Below, piece by piece: positions 22,401 through 33,150 of a stretch of 64,000 bases of DNA. The DNA is from Branchiostoma floridae. Its lineage: Eukaryota; Chordata; Leptocardii; Amphioxiformes; Branchiostomatidae. The position numbers were made by a program, and so were the translations under genes. Location of the stretch: the NCBI RefSeq assembly GCF_000003815.2, contig NC_049984.1:2314936-2378935 (forward strand), in the 5' to 3' direction. Within the stretch, counting starts at the first letter, position 1, and each line of letters opens with the position of its first letter. A model generated the notes under the pieces. It was not told where the DNA came from. It worked only from the letters and a program-made list of their open reading frames with translations, and searched no databases.

Positions 22401-25400
22401 GTAAAACTTCCTCTTCTTATAAGAAGGCAGGTTGTTCTGTAGCACTGTATTGCCATATGTCATTGTTTATGTTTCAGATTCACATCATCCATACTTTAGC
22501 CATTTGGAGCTTGCCGACACATCGGGGAAGCTTAGTTATTGATTTGTGATGGAAGGCTGGGAGCTTTAAAAAAAACAACCTGCAGAAGGAGTGCAGACAA
22601 TCCCTGAGCACCACCCCGTCCCCAGGTTCCACATCCATGAAGCAGATGGCGCACTCTCACACACAGACACACACACAGACACACAAACACACACTCACAC
22701 ACAGACACACTCACACACACAGACACACTCACACACACACACACACACCACACACACACACCTGCAGAATGAGTGTAGACAGTCCCTAAGCACCACACCG
22801 TCCCCCGGCTCCACATCCATGAAGCAGATGGCGCACTCTCACACACACTCACACATGCACACACACACACACACACACTCACACACAGACGCACACTCAG
22901 ACACACACACACACACACACACTCACACACAGACGCACACTCAGACACACTCACACACACAGACACACACTCAGACACACACCACACACACACCTGCAGA
23001 ATGAGTGTAGACAGTCCCTCAGCACCACACCGTCCCCCGGCTCCACATCCATGAAGCAAATGGCACACTCAACTCCAGCATGTTGGGCACACACAGACAC
23101 ACAGACACACTTACACACACGTACACACACACAAACACACACACACACACACACACACTCACACACAGACACACACACACACACACAGACGCACACTCAG
23201 ACACACACACACACACACACACACTCACACACAGACACACTCACACACACACACACACACCACACACACACCTGCAGAAGGAGTGTAGACAGTCCCTGAG
23301 CACCACCCCGTCCCCAGGCTCCACATCCATGAAGCAGATGGCACACTCAAACTCCAGCGTGTTGGGCACCAGGAACTGCTGCTCTGCCATCATCAACTCC
23401 TGCAGGTTCGCTTCCCTCCGCCGCAGCTCGGCCTGGGGAGGAACGACAATTTCGGTTTGTTCTACATACAGTCAAACCTGTATTAGTGGCCTCCTTTACA
23501 TACTGGCCACTTGGATTTTTTCCCATTGACCTAAGCAAGGAGGTTGAAAAAAGGAAAGAAGGGAAGGCCTTTCCTTTTTTCAACCCTCTTTCAACCTCCT
23601 TGACCTAAGCATTAAGAAATAGTCTATAGCGACCACCTGCCCAATGCGGCCACGGCCACACAATTTTCGGTCCCATGGATTCAGAAACACTGCCGAAGGC
23701 ACAGTGGTCAGCCATACAGCAGCAGTGTCATCACCCTGGGCTAGCTGGGTTTAATTGTTTTCTATTTTCGAAAAAATGTCCTAGTCCGGTCGAGCTTTTA
23801 TCAAGGTCTGGTCAATCAGGATTTAGCTAAATTTTTGAGGTCATGAACGGGCGATATCAATCATTTTTGCAGTAGTGGAAGAAAAGAAGGTTATTTTTTC
23901 AGTGTGTTTGTCTGTGTGTATCTCTGTAAACAGCATAATTCAAGAAGCCTTGGATGGGTCCTGATGATGTTCGGTATGTGGGTTGATAGGTGCCAGGAAA
24001 ACGAGGGTAGATACTGAAGTAAAACTTCCGGTTTTGATATCTTGAGTACTAGTTTATTTTTAACGTGATGGTAAGCAAGGGGTAATTGCTGCCTTGTCAC
24101 ACTGAGCCTTTGTAGGATCAACCAAGAACAGCCATTCATGGTCACTATTTTTATGGGTTAAGCTGCTACCTCTGATTGACGGATTGGACTATCGAACAAC
24201 TGGGTTGACAATTCAAACTGCAAAGGTTGATCCAATGGAACAGAAACAGGCAGAGTTACATGTACCATCCAACCTGTGAAATAGTATTACTTGTAGCATT
24301 ACTGACATCTTGTACAGTATTACCTACATCACATATACATACAAATGTAAGTATTGCAAAAGCAGTAACTTTTGCTTTTTCCCAGAAGATATGGCAAGGA
24401 ATGAAGTGTATTCCTTCAACATGTTTTCTTACCTACATGCATTGGTCACAATTGAACAAAAACAAGACCATCACCTACAATGTGCTGAAGCTTGGCTTTG
24501 AAAGTTTAAATTTATTTATTCAAATTAAAAGTCTATTAGATGCAGTAACTTAATCTATTTGCAACAGTGCATCAAAAAGTAAAATTTCATTTAATTCAGA
24601 TATAGATAGCTAAATGAGGGTGATGCGGAAAACACTGTGTTGTATTCTTTTCGTAGCATACCCATTCGAGAAAACAAACATTTTAATGCAAAATGTGCCA
24701 GAGCAGAAGTTGAGAGCATTTAGTGTTTTCAAACAGAAAATTTTACCAACAGTAATTCCAATATCTGAATCAAGTATTTGAATTTTCAACAGCCATGCTC
24801 ACAAAGTGTGTTTGAATTATTCTGTGTGAGTCTGTGATACAAGTAGTCCCCCATGTGATAACCCAAGTTATCACCCATTCCGGAACATTCATTTCAGATG
24901 TTATCATGGCCCACATGACATAATAGCATGTACCTTATAACAATGTCCTCTATGTAAATGTATCTTACTCTTCTTTTAAACTAATGAACATGACATACAG
25001 ATCATTTATCACTGACGGAAATGCATTGACTGAGAAATTAGATTTTAATGTAATGCTGTATAACCTTTCAATTATCGTTCTTCGATAGCACATGCTAGAG
25101 GCCATTGTTTAAACACTGTGCCTTATCCTGACTATAGGGTTGCAGTGGTAAATATTTCCAGTGGCTGTATGCATGTATACTGGACATATACGCTTCAGGC
25201 TGGAATAAGTTTGCAATCAAGCGTCAAGGTCTGTCCATTTTGAAGCAGTGTTTCCAGAATTCAATTCTACTTGCACCAGACGAATACTGTAATTCAATTC
25301 TGCTTATAACAAGTTCTTCAATCTTGTTGTCATTACAAGCTCTCTTCTTCATCTGTTTCATCATATGCAACTTCTACTACAGGTTCTGCCTGTTTCTGTG

Positions 25401-28400
25401 TACTGTCACTGGCTGAGTGAATTATCATCACATTTTAACCCTGCTTATAACAAATTCTTCAATCTTGTTGTCATTACAAGCTCTCTTCTTTGGTTGGTTA
25501 ATCATACAACTTAGAGCAACTTAGACAGCTTCTGCCTGTTTCTGTGTATAGTCACTGCCTGATCACATTTTAACCCTGCCTATTATGAATTCTTCAATCT
25601 TGTTGCCATAATTTACAAACTCTCCTCTTCGTCTGGTTCATCATATGCAACTTCTACAGGGCTGTGAGTCTGCCTGCTGGTTGTTTGCAGTCTAGCAGCA
25701 GGCCCCTGAGGCTGCCTACTGGCAGTTTGTAGTCTGGCTGCAGGCTCCTGCTCCTCCTGTCCCCACTGTAAACTGTCCTCTCCACCCAATGCTTCCTGTA
25801 TGGGGGGAGACAACAGGTTACTGTGGGGGCAGGGGCCTCAGGAGCCTGATCTGCAGACTATTTACAACAGACAACAGGTTACTGGGGGGCTGGAGCCTCG
25901 GGAGCCTGGTCTCCAGGCTATTTACATCTACAACAGGTTACTGTGGGTACGGGAGCCTCAGCAGCCTGGTCTCCAGGCTACATACATCTACAACAGGTTA
26001 CTGTGGGGGCTGGCGCCTCAGGACCCTGGTCTCCAGGCTAAATACCGGTACATTTACAATAGGTTAATGTGGGGGCAGGAGCCTCAGAAGCCTGCTGCTA
26101 GACTACCGCCAATAGATAGCCTCACAACCCTGTAGAAGTTGCATACGATGAACCTGACGAAGAGTATAGCTGAAACCTTTACTTGAGTCGTGAAGTTTAC
26201 GTGGTCTGAAGTACACAGTCAATTAGATTGGTCATCCTTTACAATGCTGAGCCTGAACCACTACAATATTATCTAAAAGTTACAAAAGTTTGCACATCAC
26301 TCACCTCCCGGTACATCTCCTCAGCTTGCTGTTCCTTCCGGAGTCGCTCCCTCTCCTCCTCGTCAGGGATGTAGTTCTCTGGTACTCGGTAATCCTCCGG
26401 CCGCGGGGCGCCACACATCTCGCACCCAGGGCGCGTGGGCTGGTTAACGAACGTACACACAGGGCACGACCATCCCAGGGCCTGCAATAGGGGTTGCAGC
26501 ATGGTTATTATGATCTAAACGTGTATTATGGTGATATTGGTTCTGTACTTGTCAAAGAGTGCAAGGAAGAATTCCACACTGGAGCATAGTACACCATAAG
26601 AGTCTATTCTTTTGGTACTGCTGTTCCCCCCTTTCCAAGCTGTAGGATGGTCCTGGCTAACATACATACACACTGAACAGGACCATCCTACTGCCTGTAA
26701 TAGGGAGGAGAGCATGGCATAGCACAACCAGAATTTGTATGACATAGCTAATCATAAAGTAAAACATTGGTTCTGCACACCGCAAAGGACCCCTACTCTT
26801 TTCGATAGGTGCTTGGTGTGAATCTCCTAAAACACGGACACTACACTTGACGTCCTATTTGAGGGAAGGCCCTTACTGAAGCTAGGTCTTCAATTCCACC
26901 TGAGTGAAGTGAGCAAATCTGTGTAAAGTGCCTTTCCTAAGGGCACGTCAGAGCTTATCATGGGACTCGAACCCAGGACCTCTGGGCTTTGAGCCAAACA
27001 CCCTACCGCTATTCTCCAACCAGGAGAGGAGCGAGCCGGTAAAAATCCCGACTACTACTCTATCTCTGGGACTCAACCTCTGCTTGGAGAATACCTGCTG
27101 CCAAATGACGAGTAGTTTGTTTCCTTCTGAAAATAGTTTCATCAGGTTGGTAGAACATAGAATATATGAGAAACAGAACTCCAGTTAGAAGCTCTGACGA
27201 AGTTGTCTGAGAGACATTGAAACATAAGCAATGTAAGTACCTGCTGGTTGTGTAAACAGAATTCTCCTATATTTGAGTAGTTTGTGTTTGTTACCTGTGC
27301 AGGAGAAGGTGCCTGAGCTGCAGCTCCCTGCTGCTGTAACTGTTGTTGTTGCTGTGGTCTGGCTGCAGCACCTTGCAGCAGAACGTGCTGCGGCTGTGCT
27401 GGCCTCGGTGGTTCCAACACTGCGTTCACGACTGCTTCTGCCTCTGCTATGCCCAACCTGGGCGGGGCTGGTGTCGCCGGGGCAACCGTTACCGGGGTAG
27501 CTGGTGACCGAGGGGGGATGCTGGATGGGCCACCTGATGAGGGAACATACATGAAGTTGATTGTATTGTATTTCAGATTTGAAAACATCCTCACTTACTT
27601 TGAACATAGTCATCAAGTTTCTTTGCCATTTCGTTCAGACTCTTGTGGTACCTAGTGGCACATACAATGTAGGGCAGCAAGTTGCCTTGCTGTTTGTAAG
27701 TGTTTCATTAATTGTTCAGACCACTTAAGTGCCTAGTGGCATGTACAATCTAAGGAAGCAAACTCCCTTGCCGTTTCGTCCGTTATGACCTCTTTAAGTA
27801 CCTAGGGGCACATACAATCTATTGCAGCAAGTTTCCATGCAGTTTTGTTCGTTCAGACCCCTGTATAGTGCCTAGTAGCACATAGGTCAGCAAGTTTCCT
27901 TCTTATTTCTCACAAAGATCCAAGATTACAGGCAGGTTGTACCTAGGGATGGTTGAAGAGCTGCCCCTCCCACTGCACCCTGGGCCACTTCCCCTCCAAC
28001 CGCCCCCTCGAGCGGCTCTAGTTCGTTACGGTCGGCACCAGCAGACACGGCGGTGAGCAGGTAAAGGTACGCAGTGTGTCCCGGCCCCTTCACACCGCAC
28101 TTTGTCAGCGTCCATTCATCCTGGCACAGCCGCTTCTGTATCACCCACCTCTGCACACTGATCGGGAACTTCAGCTTTGCCATCATCTGGGGAAACAGGC
28201 AGTTAGTGACAGGGGGTGACACAGGTTTCCTGTCACCTATGAGTCTATGACCCACCTCTGCACAGAGATTGGAAACTTTAACTCTCCAGACCTTGGAAAC
28301 AAGCAAACAGGCAGTTAGATTGCATTGCTAGAGTACATCCAAGAAAACTGCCCCAACGATGAACAGAGACGGGTACGACACAGTTTATCTGGCACCTATG

Positions 28401-28849
28401 ACCTACTCCAGACCCTAGGAACAAGATATCAGATTCGTTCATGAAGGTTAGACATTAAGGAAACAAAATCTAATGTCAATCAATTCTCTACAACTGGATA
28501 AAATTAAAGATTACTCCCGGGAAGTTCCTATGGGATGTGGAGTTACCAAACATGAATTACATATGAGTGACATTTGCCCCTGTTTCTGAGTTGATTCAAA
28601 CAAGGAAATAAACCTTCTTAAATAGAAAGTTATGCCTGCTCGTGGCAAGACTCACCATCCTTTTTAGTGTGTATATCGTAGTGGATGGGTGGACGTCCAT
28701 CATGTATTGTCCCCCACACATGTCCTTGTCTTCTATGGACACTCTTAACCTGGGGATGAAAGAAATAAGTAAGAAATGGAAGACAACCTGAAGAGATGGT
28801 TAACCATTGGACTAATTGCTAGATATGTAGTGATTTTCTCATAGTCTTA

Positions 28850-28883
<34 letters not shown>

Positions 28884-31800
28884 TGTTTGTGTGTGCGCGT
28901 ATGTCTTCTTGTGACTTTGACTAAACAGTATGAGAACCAAGAGAATAAATTGCTGTGGCCTAACAGATTAGAACCACTTGCTGGATAGAGAAATCGACAG
29001 TTGTGGTGCTTATTCAAAACTTAACTTGTATGTCGAGGAATTTAGTTTTCCAGTTAAGAAGAGACTGACCTAAACTTAGGCCCAGTTTTGTTCCTAACTG
29101 CTACGTCCAGATCCGGTTTGAGGCTGGCGAGCTGGGAAGCAAGCTCCATGGCGAAGGACTTGTCTCCTACTTCTACAGCCTTCATCAGGGATACAGCCAG
29201 CGCCTCTGGGGACGGAAACAGACAAGACAGATTTCATGATACAGGGCTCAAAATACCATCAGCATATGCAGGTTAGTGCAGGTATAATTGGAGCTGTGCA
29301 GATATTTCTGGTGTCTACCTGCACCTAACCTGCACTGGTCCATATGTGCTGGGATTTATACATCAATGTCATATGATGTAGGTTCATGTTGACTATTATC
29401 AGCTGCATTGACTGTTACCACCTATAAAGTATAAAAGAAAAAATTGCAATGGTCCCTGATTGACCCTAAACAATTTTTGTATGATCCTAAATTCAGAGTG
29501 GTGCAGGTAATGTTTGTCTGGTGCAGTAATTTTCAATGCTACCCAATAAAAAAGTACTTCGAGCCCTGTGACAGGATAACAAAGTTTGTTTGCGAACAGG
29601 TACAAAATCACCTGCCTACATTTTGGCTACCTTCCTTGGGGCAATACTGACTAGTCCTACTTCACACTGTATCTAGGCATCACTGGTTGTGTGTAACAAC
29701 AAGCTTCGTTATTTAGTTATTCACCAACTTTAGGACACTTTTCATAGAGTAAAACAACAAATCTACAGTTGGAATGATCTGTGCTCACAGATTCTTAAAT
29801 GGCGTGTCATCTGTAAGTTTTTCGGGCCTGGAATAGAAACACATAACTCACCTGCATCTTCTACTTCAGGTGATCTACCTGGTGTGGGCAGGGTTAAGGA
29901 CTTTCCCTTTTCTGTTAGGATGCACAAAAAAGAACAGAAATTAGTAATTTGGGGGCAAAAACTACAATACAGAATAATGATAGAATAAAATATATTTTGA
30001 CACTACCTGTTAATGTTAATAGTTATTGCTATCTGTTTGCTAATTTTTCATAATAAGCAAACTTTTTCAGTTCCACATGTAATATGTAATTCCAGTTGAA
30101 AAGGCATGATTATCATCAATCCCTTAATTCAAAAACTCTATGTGCTGTGACTAATAAGATACACTATTCCCCATCCCCGAGGCATTGTCAAAACAGTGTG
30201 GTCTAAATAACTACATGGCACTTAATACTTATAGTATCGTAGAACATATACTAGTACTAGTAGCCTTGCCTTTTGTACAGAGATAATTATAGGATTAGTG
30301 ACAGAGACCAAAGTCATCATTTATTCAGAGCTCTTAGCTCTGAGTAACCGAATATATTAAACATATCAATTTCTATAATGATAGATTAATGGTAGCATAG
30401 CTCTATCATTTTTGTTCATCCCACTGTTCACAATCAATACTACAAAGAAATGACAGTCTTCGCTTTAAGTTTTTCGTGTAATACATGTAGTATAACTACT
30501 TCTGAAAAGTAGTGGTATAACTACTGTATTTAGGCCATGCTGGAAAGAACTCTCACATAAAGATGATCATTAAAATAATCAACAATATACACAAAGAATA
30601 GCATTTCTAACCACCACAAGTTAACTGTCTGAAATTATCCAACGATTCTACACTTTTTCTGCTTTCAGGTACACCTGACAATGTGGCAGCAAAAACTTTG
30701 TAAGCACATAATGTTAGCTATACTTTGGCTCTTTTGCTTATGCTGATGTTGCCATTGTAAAGATATTCTAGAAACACAAATTGTACGGACTGTAAACTAT
30801 ATTTACCAGTAGTATCTAGATCCTTCATATAAGAAAATTACTATCATCTGTCTCGCAGGACATGAATTCTTAGTCAAAAAGTTGAGTGATTTATTCACAA
30901 AATGCACAACTTTACCATTACATATGTTAATACATGTATCGTACCTGTTTTATACTTAAGGTAACAAATATATCATATGTGTTTATCCACCCACCTGCCC
31001 ATGCTGGCTTGGTGCCTATCCTGCCCTTCTGTTGTGAAGCTGCTGCACTGCCGCCACCTGTGAAATTCAAAGCCCCCATTGGTGTTACAGGCCAGAAAAA
31101 CTGCAAACTTCTATAGTAGTAAACACACCACTTGTGCAGATGCCGTTACAGAACAAAGTGTAACATGATAGCCGTGGGATGAATAGGGGTCAAAGTTGAC
31201 ATGCCTACAGTTAGACTTGAACAAAGGTCAAAATGCAAAGTTTAAAAAAAAGCATAAGGGATAACATATAGTTTTGTACTAAGTTGAGAAAAAACAATGT
31301 ACAAGACTAGCAAGAAAATGGAATTATTTTTTCTTTGGGTGATTCCAATTTGTATTAAACACAGGGAATGAAAGCATGGGATTGTTCCATTTTTAAAACA
31401 TAGGGAAAACCTGTGGGGAATAGAAACCTGTAATGATAAACCTTATAATCATGCCAGACCCTTTACCAAATGGTTGTGAAACTGAAATGTTGGTAGCCAA
31501 CATGAATTTCAGCAGTTGCTTCCTTGAGTGTTATGACCTTCACAATGACTGTGGTGGATTCTACTAGAGGCTCTAGACTTTAATCTTAAAACTAGCAAAA
31601 GTGGGAGTGATAGCCTCTATATACACCGTCCCAGCTAATGAAAATATACACAGTCAAACCTGTACAATTTTGCAAGTGACCACCTCATATATTAAAAGGA
31701 CCATGTAGCCAATGTGACCACTTTTTGTGATAACTGTTCCCATTAACACAATCATTACGAATCCTGTCTATGGTCTAGAGCAACCACCTGTCTACTAGTA

Positions 31801-32900
31801 CATAGACCAGACTTTCTCAGTCCCCTGAGTGGCCTTAGCTTCTTGGGAAGGTTATACCATGTACATGTCCCTACCTGCTCTCTTGATCTCGTGTAGTAAG
31901 TTAGAGATAACAGTGTGCATGATGTTGGCATCCTTGTTGGACAGGAACTTAGCAGTGTACATGGTGCCATCGTGGTAGGTGAGTTCTATCAGTGTGGGGT
32001 CCTTCTTGTTGTAGGAGAGCCCGTGCAGAGGCAGGCTGAATATCATCTGTAACATGGGGAGATGGGGAAGAATTTAAGGCTAAAGTCTAGCTGTTAACTA
32101 ACTAGTGCCAAAAGACAGTAAAAGCAACATTGGCTGCTTAAACTAAGTTTCAGCCACATTCCTGAAAAATGCAACAAATAGTAACAGCAATTAACTTCAA
32201 AATGTATATTCTTAATTTCTGAGTTAAATTTACAAACTGTGGATCCATCCAAGTCATCTGTGTGAAACCGTCAAATGTTATCACATATAGTATCAGTGCT
32301 CGAAATACTTTTTTCAGCCAGCCAGTCAAAAGCCAGGTTGCGACATCAACATTTCAGGTCGCCTCGCTCACACATTATTACTTTCTTCTTTAATTTAGCT
32401 ACATATCCATGATCTTCTCTTCCAGCAAGGAGCTTTTAGCAACGTTGAAAAGCTCCTTGCTTTCAGTTACATGTAACTACTTATGTTTTATATTATCTTT
32501 AAGAAATAAATACTAAAGCTTATGCACATGGGTGGAGTGTTCCAACTGCAAAATTTTAGGTTGTGCAGTGTGCAACCTGAGTTTGAGTAGAGTCGCTTCA
32601 GCCGGGTAGGAGTTGAGCCCACCAAAATGTGGTTGCATTTACAAGTGTGTATTTTGAGCACTGACTTAAGGTATCTAACAGCTCTGCAGCGGCCTGGCAC
32701 CTTACCTGTCCGCGCCCACCTGGCCTGTCTTCACGAATGACCAGGTTAAACTGTCCGCTGTGTTCTCGGTAGATGCACAGCTGACTCGTCGCAGCTTGAT
32801 CCTTGCCTGCGCCGAGAACATTCGTCCATTGCGATTCAGGTGAAGCATCTTTTTGGTACACCTGGGCACTGGCAAAAGCCAGTAAGGTTCCTTGTGCCAT
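19409..32900 (-). CDS. RBCK1: Composite SHARPIN/HOIL-1 protein (LUBAC component, RING-IBR-RING E3)
   Basis: Exons: 32706-32900, 31875-32046, 30995-31057, 29852-29911, 29070-29205, 28656-28749, 27943-28186, 27295-27533, 26305-26481, 23272-23432, 22068-22179, 20958-21236, 19941-20084, 19409-19489. Phases agree throughout: 2157 nt, 718 residues. Residues 1-122 match the SHARPIN PH-like dimerisation domain (GTLLAF start, FNLVI, LHGLSYN). About 164-208 match the LUBAC-tethering motif and about 209-285 the UBL (VQRWVI, AYLYLL). A Pro/Gln/Ala linker (322-401) precedes the NZF (402-424; GWSCPVCTF...GCEMC). RING1 begins at Cys490 and the IBR covers 552-644. RING2 has the TEIC catalytic cysteine (Cys681), and the protein ends in NCH, like HOIL-1. 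Human HOIL-1 (510 aa) has no PH-like domain; human SHARPIN (387 aa) has no RBR. In vertebrates these proteins partner HOIP to build linear ubiquitin chains in NF-kB signalling, and HOIL-1 also makes ester-linked ubiquitin. Several exons have partial tandem copies nearby. Confidence 0.93.
20522..20556 (-). ncRNA. Hammerhead-ribozyme-like motif in an interspersed repeat
   Basis: On the minus strand CTGAAGA is followed by a GAGTG/CACTC hairpin and then GAAACGTC, the order of a hammerhead core (CUGANGA, stem II, GAAA). One A is unpaired at the base of stem II, and stems I and III are not established. It lies in a repeat, about 20440-20560, containing GAAGGTTAGACATCCAGGTA. Related copies lie near 2563, 14610, 28441 and 54128. 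Confidence 0.35.
21360..21660 (-). repeat. Two partial copies of the IBR exon 5' edge
   Basis: Segments at about 21367-21400 and 21602-21655 repeat the acceptor and first codons of exon 20958-21236 ([13 protein letters not shown] in the real exon; [13 protein letters not shown] in the second copy). Both are truncated, so they are exon-edge duplicates rather than usable exons. Confidence 0.75.
22580..23250 (-). repeat. Three extra copies of the RING1 exon 3' part, joined by (CA)n tracts
   Basis: Copies at about 22580-22654, 22762-22838 and 22994-23089 repeat the coding segment of exon 23272-23432 ([20 protein letters not shown]) with its GT donor. Long CA repeats separate them. Most differences from the real exon are synonymous. 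Only 23272-23432 has the upstream codons and an acceptor that keeps phase. Long His/Thr or Cys/Val ORFs in both directions come from the CA tract. Confidence 0.85.
23465..23735. mobile_element. MITE-like repeat with a strong internal hairpin
   Basis: An ACAGTCAAACCTGTATTAG-type end is shared with about 31650-31790. An inverted pair at 23535-23603 (AAGGAGGTTGAAAAAAGG against CCTTTTTTCAACC and a second TTTCAACCTCCTT) would form a long hairpin. Non-coding, in an intron of the RBCK1/SHARPIN-like gene. Confidence 0.5.
23750..25320. other. Large intron segment, no gene seen
   Basis: This AT-rich intron sequence between the NZF and RING1 exons of the RBCK1/SHARPIN-like gene shows no exon with supported splice sites and no recognisable domain on either strand. 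Confidence 0.5.
25335..25560 (-). repeat. Two tandem copies of the tail of candidate exon 25613-25795
   Basis: Blocks at about 25335-25400 and 25478-25550 repeat the exon tail and following intron. The first keeps an open tail ([13 protein letters not shown] then TAA) in the same frame; most differences from the 25613 copy are synonymous. The second is decayed. Confidence 0.6.
25613..25795 (-). CDS. Candidate alternative last exon of the RBCK1/SHARPIN-like gene (no RBR)
   Basis: An acceptor (CCATACAG) at 25796-25798 opens a 60-codon frame ending in TAA. It enters in phase 0, exactly the exit phase of the NZF exon 26305-26481. Splicing NZF to this exon would give about 520 residues (PH-like, LTM, UBL, NZF, acidic tail) with no RING-IBR-RING, the architecture of vertebrate SHARPIN. 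The peptide has two internal repeats ([22 protein letters not shown]) and an acidic end ([13 protein letters not shown]). The tail is duplicated nearby, including an inverted copy, so it may instead belong to a local repeat. I saw no close poly(A) signal. Confidence 0.4.
   Translation of the reverse strand, partial: EALGGEDSLQWGQEEQEPAARLQTASRQPQGPAARLQTTSRQTHSPVEVAYDEPDEEESL
25800..26170 (+). repeat. About 61-bp minisatellite ending in an inverted copy of the candidate exon
   Basis: Five units of about 61 bp share AACAGGTTACTGTGGGGGC and end near 26100. They resemble the candidate exon at 25613-25795 but in the opposite orientation. At about 26123-26165 an inverted copy of its tail follows ([12 protein letters not shown] then TGA, + strand). 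The + ORF here has a roughly 20-residue periodicity and is probably not a gene. Confidence 0.65.
26650..26715 (-). repeat. Partial copy of the NZF exon 5' edge
   Basis: A truncated duplicate of the acceptor side of exon 26305-26481 reads [13 protein letters not shown] on the minus strand, then diverges. It lacks the second zinc-binding cysteine pair, so it cannot be a functional NZF. Confidence 0.7.
26780..27010 (-). mobile_element. tRNA-derived SINE (reverse orientation)
   Basis: On the minus strand there is a B-box-like GGTTCGAGTCCC followed by a tail with AGGAAAGGCACTTTACACAG, shared with the SINE at 5330-5560. It abuts a fold-back MITE at 27012-27090. Confidence 0.55.
28245..28310 (-). 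repeat. Degenerate copy of the UBL exon 5' edge
   Basis: The segment repeats the acceptor and first codons of exon 27943-28186 (CACCTCTGCACA on the + strand) with several changes. It lies about 100 bp upstream of the real exon in gene orientation and is truncated. Confidence 0.55.
28853..28890. repeat. (GT)n microsatellite
   Basis: A simple GT dinucleotide tract in the intron between the LTM and first UBL exons. Confidence 0.9.
31640..31795. mobile_element. MITE-like repeat (ACAGTCAAACCTGT family)
   Basis: The segment shares ACAGTCAAACCTGTA and a GACCACCT segment with 23465-23735 and ends near GAGCAACCACCTGTCTAC. Non-coding, in an intron. Confidence 0.45.
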
Positions 32901-33115
32901 GGTTTACAAACCAGCTGCAGCATGCAGGTGACTCCTCATCCAACTTGGGGAGGGGGGTGATGCTTCAATACAAAGTCTCTTGACACAATATCTACTGCAC
33001 CTCAAGTTCCAGTACACCACCAGGAAGAGTACACTGTCCTTCCTGAATTTGTGATAGTCATAGTTTCCATTTCCTCATCTGTAGGAGAGCTTTGGTGTTT
33101 TCCAGACTGTTCTCT

Positions 33116-33125
33116 GGGACTTTCC
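33116..33125 (+). promoter_or_regulatory. NF-kB site, Ig-kappa type (GGGACTTTCC)
   Basis: An exact match to the classic Ig-kappa enhancer kB decamer, about 215 bp upstream of the RBCK1/SHARPIN-like start codon and 15 bp from a second kB palindrome. Function is inferred from sequence only. Confidence 0.6.
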
Positions 33126-33139
33126 GGTGCTATTACAAA

Positions 33140-33150
33140 GGGGATTCCCC
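33140..33150. promoter_or_regulatory. NF-kB site, palindromic H-2K type (GGGGATTCCCC)
   Basis: A perfect 11-bp kB palindrome about 240 bp upstream of the RBCK1/SHARPIN-like start codon. The same core with identical flanks (AGGGGATTCCCCTT) lies upstream of CYLD at 56818-56831. Confidence 0.65.

Noticed and set aside
22532-23299. Long Cys/Val/Ser-rich and His/Thr-rich ORFs
   Set aside because: They are translations of (CA)n/(GT)n tracts around copies of the RING1 exon.
19409-32900. Two separate genes, SHARPIN and RBCK1, in tandem
   Set aside because: All 14 exons join in phase from one ATG to one stop, LTM, UBL and NZF occur only once, and I see no second start near the UBL. Only transcripts could overturn this.
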